A stretch of DNA of 64,000 bases from Paraburkholderia flagellata. Its GTDB lineage: Bacteria > Pseudomonadota > Gammaproteobacteria > Burkholderiales > Burkholderiaceae. The stretch lies in the NCBI RefSeq assembly GCF_021390645.1, contig NZ_JAJEJT010000002.1:186001-250000 (forward strand), in the 5' to 3' direction. A program made the position numbers and the translations under genes. A model generated the notes under the pieces. That model did not search any database. It saw only the letters and a list, made by a program, of their open reading frames with translations, and was not told where the DNA came from. Position 1 is the first letter of the stretch. Each line of letters opens with the position of its first letter. Of the stretch, positions 60,940-64,000 are shown one piece after another.

Positions 60940-61327
60940 GACTAACCTCCGATGTCTTTTGTAAGGAGCCATCGCATCAGCGTGGCCCATGTCGACAATG
61001 TATGCGGGCGGAGGGTCAGGGTAAATACTGAGAAGGCGAATTCAGTGTTCTCCTGGCGACAACAATCGGGTTCGAAATCTCCTGAAGTATTGCTCCACAC
61101 GCGTGCAATAAGGCGAGAAGGCCGCAGACGGTCCGGCCCTGAAAACTTACCGATTATTGCGAAATCTGTAATTCCAATTCGCCTGAATCAGTCTGTATCC
61201 GGCCGCCCCGCTTGCCTAGAATCCACTCACAGCCAGCCGTTGCGGCGATTGCAGCGAGCCGGCCGAGCACGACACGATGTGCACCGTCATTGCGCATCGA
61301 CGTTAAATAATTTCGGAGGTTGTGATC
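60940..61327. other. 388-bp divergent interval between two DUF4148-type genes
   Basis: It holds both promoters and the matching CGGAGGTT ribosome sites at its ends. No gene, terminator or strong palindrome in between. Confidence 0.5.
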
Positions 61328-61618
61328 ATGAAGTCGCTTCTCAAGGCTGTTGCGCTTACCGTTGCTCTGGCCGCTCCGCTAGCCGCTTTCGCTCAGGCCG
61401 ATCAAGGTCTGACCCGCGAGCAGGTGCGCGAGCAACTCGTCGAATTCCAGCAAACGAGCCGCAATCAGGCTGCAGTCGCCTCCCAGACGGCCGCGCCGGT
61501 CGCCCAGACCGATGGCTCGTTCGGTGGCGTAAGCAACTCGACGTCGGCGGCGGGTGTCCGCTACGTGTCGGAAGCCGCGCGCACGGGTCCGCAATCGGTG
61601 TACTTCGGCGGTCAGTAA
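61328..61618 (+). CDS. DUF4148-like secreted protein
   Basis: A 96-aa exported protein: signal peptide (MKSLLKAVALTVALAAPLAAFAQ) and LTREQVREQLVEFQQTSRNQ, a shortened DUF4148 pattern, then a Ser/Gly-rich tail. The ATG at 61328 has GGAGG nine bases upstream; a GTG at 61322 overlaps and is unlikely. A paralogue of the divergent gene at 60676. A strong terminator follows. Confidence 0.83.
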   Translation: MKSLLKAVALTVALAAPLAAFAQADQGLTREQVREQLVEFQQTSRNQAAVASQTAAPVAQTDGSFGGVSNSTSAAGVRYVSEAARTGPQSVYFGGQ

Positions 61619-61640
61619 GCCCATCGGCAGTCTGCACATA

Positions 61641-61680
61641 AAAACGGCCCGCGACTTCGTTTCGCGGGCCGTTTTGTATT
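61641..61680. terminator. Strong bidirectional intrinsic terminator
   Basis: A perfect 14-bp stem AAAACGGCCCGCGA / TCGCGGGCCGTTTT with a 7-nt loop, flanked by A and T runs, between convergent DUF4148-like and ferredoxin genes. Confidence 0.9.
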
Positions 61681-61702
61681 TGCGCTCCCCGTTCAGTCGC
61701 CG

Positions 61703-62029
61703 CTACATCTCTTCCGCCTCCGGCACGTCGAGTACAAGATCCGTGCGCGCGACGGCCACGCAGGTCAGCACATAGCCCTCGGCTTTTTCTTCGCGGCTCA
61801 ATCCGGGCCACTCGATCGTGAAGCTCACTTCGCCGCTCACCACGCGGCACAGACAGGCGCGGCATGTGCCATTGCGGCACATGCGCGGCAGGCGGATGCC
61901 CTCGAACGCCGCCGCTTCGAGCAAGGTCAGTTCGGGCGGCGCTTCGAATCTGCGCCCGAGCGGCTCCACGCGAACGACGGGCACGCGTGGCGGGCCGTCC
62001 TGCAAGCCTTCGTGGCTCATGTCGCTCAT
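61703..62029 (-). CDS. [2Fe-2S] ferredoxin of the mbfA operon
   Basis: A 108-aa plant-type ferredoxin. Cluster ligands are CRNGTCRAC (C-x4-C-x2-C) at about 50-58 and a fourth Cys near 90 (YVLTCVA). It overlaps mbfA by 4 bp (ATGA) and is its last partner. In related iron systems a ferredoxin donates electrons to free Fe from ferritin-like stores, as in Bfd with bacterioferritin; a similar role with MbfA is an inference. No signal peptide, so cytoplasmic. Confidence 0.88.
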   Translation of the reverse strand: MSDMSHEGLQDGPPRVPVVRVEPLGRRFEAPPELTLLEAAAFEGIRLPRMCRNGTCRACLCRVVSGEVSFTIEWPGLSREEKAEGYVLTCVAVARTDLVLDVPEAEEM

Positions 62030-63156
62030 GACAGCGACACCCCGAGCAGCCGTCCCGCGCCCGCGGTGAACGCCGCCGCGGCGAGCCCGATCACGATCTG
62101 CCGCAGCGCCGAGAACGTGGCGCTGCGCCCGTTGAAGAGCGACGTGAACACGCCGACGAGCGCGAGCCCGCACGCGCTCAGCGCGACCGACTGCGCGATC
62201 GCCGTGACGCCGTGCGCCCACAGGAACGGCGCAGTCGGAAACGCTGCGCCGAGCGAGAACAGGCAAAACGATACAGCGGCGGCAGACCACGGATTGCCGC
62301 CCAGTTCCTTCGGGTCGATGCCGAGTTCCTCGCGCGCGAGCGTATTGAGCGCCTCGTCCTTGTTGAGCATGATCTGGGTGGCCACGCGGCGCGCTTCTTC
62401 GGGATCGATGCCCTTCGCCTGATAGATGAGCGCGAGTTCGTGGCGCTCGGCGTCGGGCGTGTGTTCGAGCTCGTCGGCTTCCTTCGCGAGTTGCGTGCGC
62501 GCAAGCTCCCGCGCGTTGGTCACCGAGAGCCATTCGCCGAGCGCCATGGAGCATGCGCCGGCCACGAGGCCCGCGAGCCCCGTGAGCAAAATCGTGCGAT
62601 TGACGCTGCCCGCGCCCGCCACACCCATGATCAGGCAGAAGTTCGAAACGAGCCCGTCGTTCGCACCCAGCACCGCTGCGCGCAGGTCGTTACCCGACGT
62701 CGCGCTCTTGTGCCACGACTCGGCCGCGCCGATCGTTTCGCCGTGACCGTGTCCGGACTCGCGCTTTTTTGCGACGATCGCCTGCACGATGGTGGCGTGC
62801 TGCTGTTCCTGGGCGGAAAGCTTCTCGGCGCCGGGTTCGCGCGCGTAGCGGTCGCGGTCGGCGTATTCCGCGGCGGCGACCGTGGGCAGCACGAGCGAAG
62901 GACCAAAGGTGCGCGTGAGCGTTTGCAGCAGGCGAGTCTTCGCGCTGCGCCGGTGCGGCCGGGGCGTGACGCCGTTGGCCGTGAGCTTGTCGCGCCAGAC
63001 GCTCGCGTGCTCGCGCTCGGAGGCGGCGAGTTCGGCGAAGATGCGGCGGCGCTCGTCGTCTTTCTCTACGGCGGATAGCGTGTCGTAGACGGCGGCGCTG
63101 TCGAGTTCGTCGGCGAGATTGCGCCGGAAGCGGTTGATTTCCTGAGCGGAGGCCAT
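62026..63156 (-). CDS. mbfA: MbfA-like iron exporter: erythrin (ferritin-like) + VIT1/CCC1 fusion
   Basis: A 376-aa membrane protein. The N-terminal half (about 1-140) is an erythrin diiron domain with Glu and His ligands (ELDSAAVYDTLSAVEKDD; ASEREHASVWRDKL; LSAQEQQHATIVQAIVAKK). The C-terminal half is a VIT1/CCC1 iron/manganese transporter with about five helices (GLVSNFCLIMGVAGAG; GACSMALGEWLSV). MbfA proteins of alphaproteobacteria export iron and resist H2O2. GGAGG overlaps near ATG 63156. Transcribed into the ferredoxin gene. No Fur or Irr box was noted upstream. Confidence 0.9.
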   Translation of the reverse strand: MASAQEINRFRRNLADELDSAAVYDTLSAVEKDDERRRIFAELAASEREHASVWRDKLTANGVTPRPHRRSAKTRLLQTLTRTFGPSLVLPTVAAAEYADRDRYAREPGAEKLSAQEQQHATIVQAIVAKKRESGHGHGETIGAAESWHKSATSGNDLRAAVLGANDGLVSNFCLIMGVAGAGSVNRTILLTGLAGLVAGACSMALGEWLSVTNARELARTQLAKEADELEHTPDAERHELALIYQAKGIDPEEARRVATQIMLNKDEALNTLAREELGIDPKELGGNPWSAAAVSFCLFSLGAAFPTAPFLWAHGVTAIAQSVALSACGLALVGVFTSLFNGRSATFSALRQIVIGLAAAAFTAGAGRLLGVSLS

Positions 63157-63244
63157 GGGGCGCGGTGCGGGAAGCGATCCATCAAGCTTACCCTGGCGCC
63201 GCTGTGGCCAGAAGCCGCGCCGCGCCGCGGCCTGGCCGGTGCGC

Positions 63245-64000
63245 TTAGCGGCGCTGGCGCAAATGCCGATAGACCGTGTTGCGCGCGAGCCCGAGTTCGC
63301 GAGCCGCCGCCGAAACATTGCCGCTGTGGCGCGCGAGCGTCTCTTCGATGAGCCGCGACTGCCAGACGGAGAGGCGCGCAGGTTCGCGCTCTGCGTCGCT
63401 CGCCTCGCCGTCCGCCGTGGCATCGCCGCAGTGCTGCGCGCATTCGCTCGCGGGGTCGCAATCGTGCATGAGGTCTTCGGGCAGATGCTCCATGTCGATG
63501 GCGTCTTCGCCTTCGGCCATGATCGCCGCCGTGCGCAGCGTGCTGGCGAGCTGACGCAGATTGCCCGGCCAGCGGCAGCGCGCGAAGCATGCCCGAACGG
63601 CCGGCGTGAGGCGCGAGGGCGCGCCCGGCACCTCGCGCCGCACGATCTCGAGCATGCGCGCGACGAGCGCGTCGAGGTCGGTGCGCTCGGCAAGCGACGG
63701 CAGCGTGACGACGAGACCGTTGATGCGGTAGTAGAGATCCTCGCGGAATGTGCCTTCGACGATCATCGCGCGCAGATCGCGATGCGTCGCGCAGACGATG
63801 CGCAAATCCACCGGCACCGCGCGCGTACCGCCGAGCGGCACGACGGCGCGCTCCTGCAACACGCGCATGAGCCGAACCTGTTGCGCGAGCGGCATGTCGC
63901 CGATCTCGTCGAGAAAGAGCGTGCCGCCATGCGCCTGCGCGATCTTGCCGGCGCTGCCGCGGCGCTTCGCGCCCGTGAACGCGCCGTCCTCGTAGCCGAA
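63245..64000 (-). CDS. Sigma-54-dependent activator, C-terminal part
   Basis: The C-terminal ~251 residues of a bacterial enhancer-binding protein; the start is outside the window. The AAA+ part keeps GAFTGA (sigma-54 contact), Walker B (GGTLFLDEIGDM), sensor I (VDLRIVCATHRDL) and sensor II (CRWPGNLRQL, with Cys-Arg before WPGN). It ends in a Fis-type HTH (ARHSGNVSAAARELGLARNTVYRHLRQ). The wording is close to AcoR-type regulators of acetoin or alcohol use. A target is not visible; mbfA and the ferredoxin lie just downstream on the same strand (88 bp) but are unlikely to be sigma-54 genes without an upstream -24/-12, which I did not see. Confidence 0.88.
   Translation of the reverse strand, partial: FGYEDGAFTGAKRRGSAGKIAQAHGGTLFLDEIGDMPLAQQVRLMRVLQERAVVPLGGTRAVPVDLRIVCATHRDLRAMIVEGTFREDLYYRINGLVVTLPSLAERTDLDALVARMLEIVRREVPGAPSRLTPAVRACFARCRWPGNLRQLASTLRTAAIMAEGEDAIDMEHLPEDLMHDCDPASECAQHCGDATADGEASDAEREPARLSVWQSRLIEETLARHSGNVSAAARELGLARNTVYRHLRQRR

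Noticed and set aside
62026..63693. Long N-terminal extension of MbfA to 63693
   Set aside because: The extension overlaps the sigma-54 activator gene in another frame and lacks protein character. The erythrin start at 63156 is standard.

Overview
The window is ordinary high-GC chromosome of a betaproteobacterium, most likely Paraburkholderia, Caballeronia or Burkholderia. I infer this from the family mix: DUF4148 secreted proteins, an MbfA-type iron exporter, a leucine (liu) operon next to a TetR gene, narGHJI followed by a parvulin gene and narK, and metQNI followed by an SfnB-like flavoprotein. I saw no rRNA, tRNA, CRISPR, integrase, transposase or phage gene.

Layout, left to right. 1-9.2 kb: the end of an RND drug pump with its outer-membrane channel, a methionine ABC importer, an acyl-CoA-dehydrogenase-like flavoprotein and an Nramp metal importer. 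9.2-10.3 kb: an isolated flhDC pair with a 767-bp upstream region rich in inverted repeats. 10.9-20.4 kb: a universal stress protein, then the respiratory nitrate reductase operon on the minus strand (narG-H-J-I, parvulin, narK). 20.8-28.1 kb: an XRE regulator, small membrane and unknown genes, two MFS transporters and an atypical response regulator. 28.3-33.3 kb: a very long divergent class A penicillin-binding protein, two small envelope proteins and a CheW remnant. 33.3-39.9 kb: a TetR regulator divergent from liuABCD for leucine/isovalerate breakdown.

40-47 kb: an XRE regulator with a cysteine-less AhpD-like gene, a GalU-like enzyme with an altered nucleotide-binding motif, a complete OmpR/EnvZ-type two-component system, a serine-rich protein facing it, and a divergent AhpD/MarR pair. 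47-53.5 kb: CDP-diglyceride hydrolase, feoAB plus a small partner under a clear Fur box, an amidase and a diiron protein. 53.8-64 kb: an FMN reductase, a candidate small RNA, MFS/GntR and GST/TetR divergent pairs, small envelope proteins, a ferredoxin/MbfA iron-exporter pair and the end of a sigma-54 activator.

The themes are anaerobic nitrate respiration, iron and metal traffic (mntH, feoAB, mbfA-ferredoxin), amino-acid uptake and breakdown, and many regulator/target pairs with visible palindromic operators. The best candidates for undescribed biology are (i) an orphan intrinsic terminator and C/U-rich hairpin that look like a ~70-nt small RNA at 54.74-54.81 kb, (ii) a 16-nt motif shared by the promoters of the two-component operon and of the neighbouring serine-rich gene, (iii) the GalU paralogue with a broken GxGTR motif, and (iv) a hairpin that masks the ribosome binding site of a Gly/His-rich lipoprotein gene.
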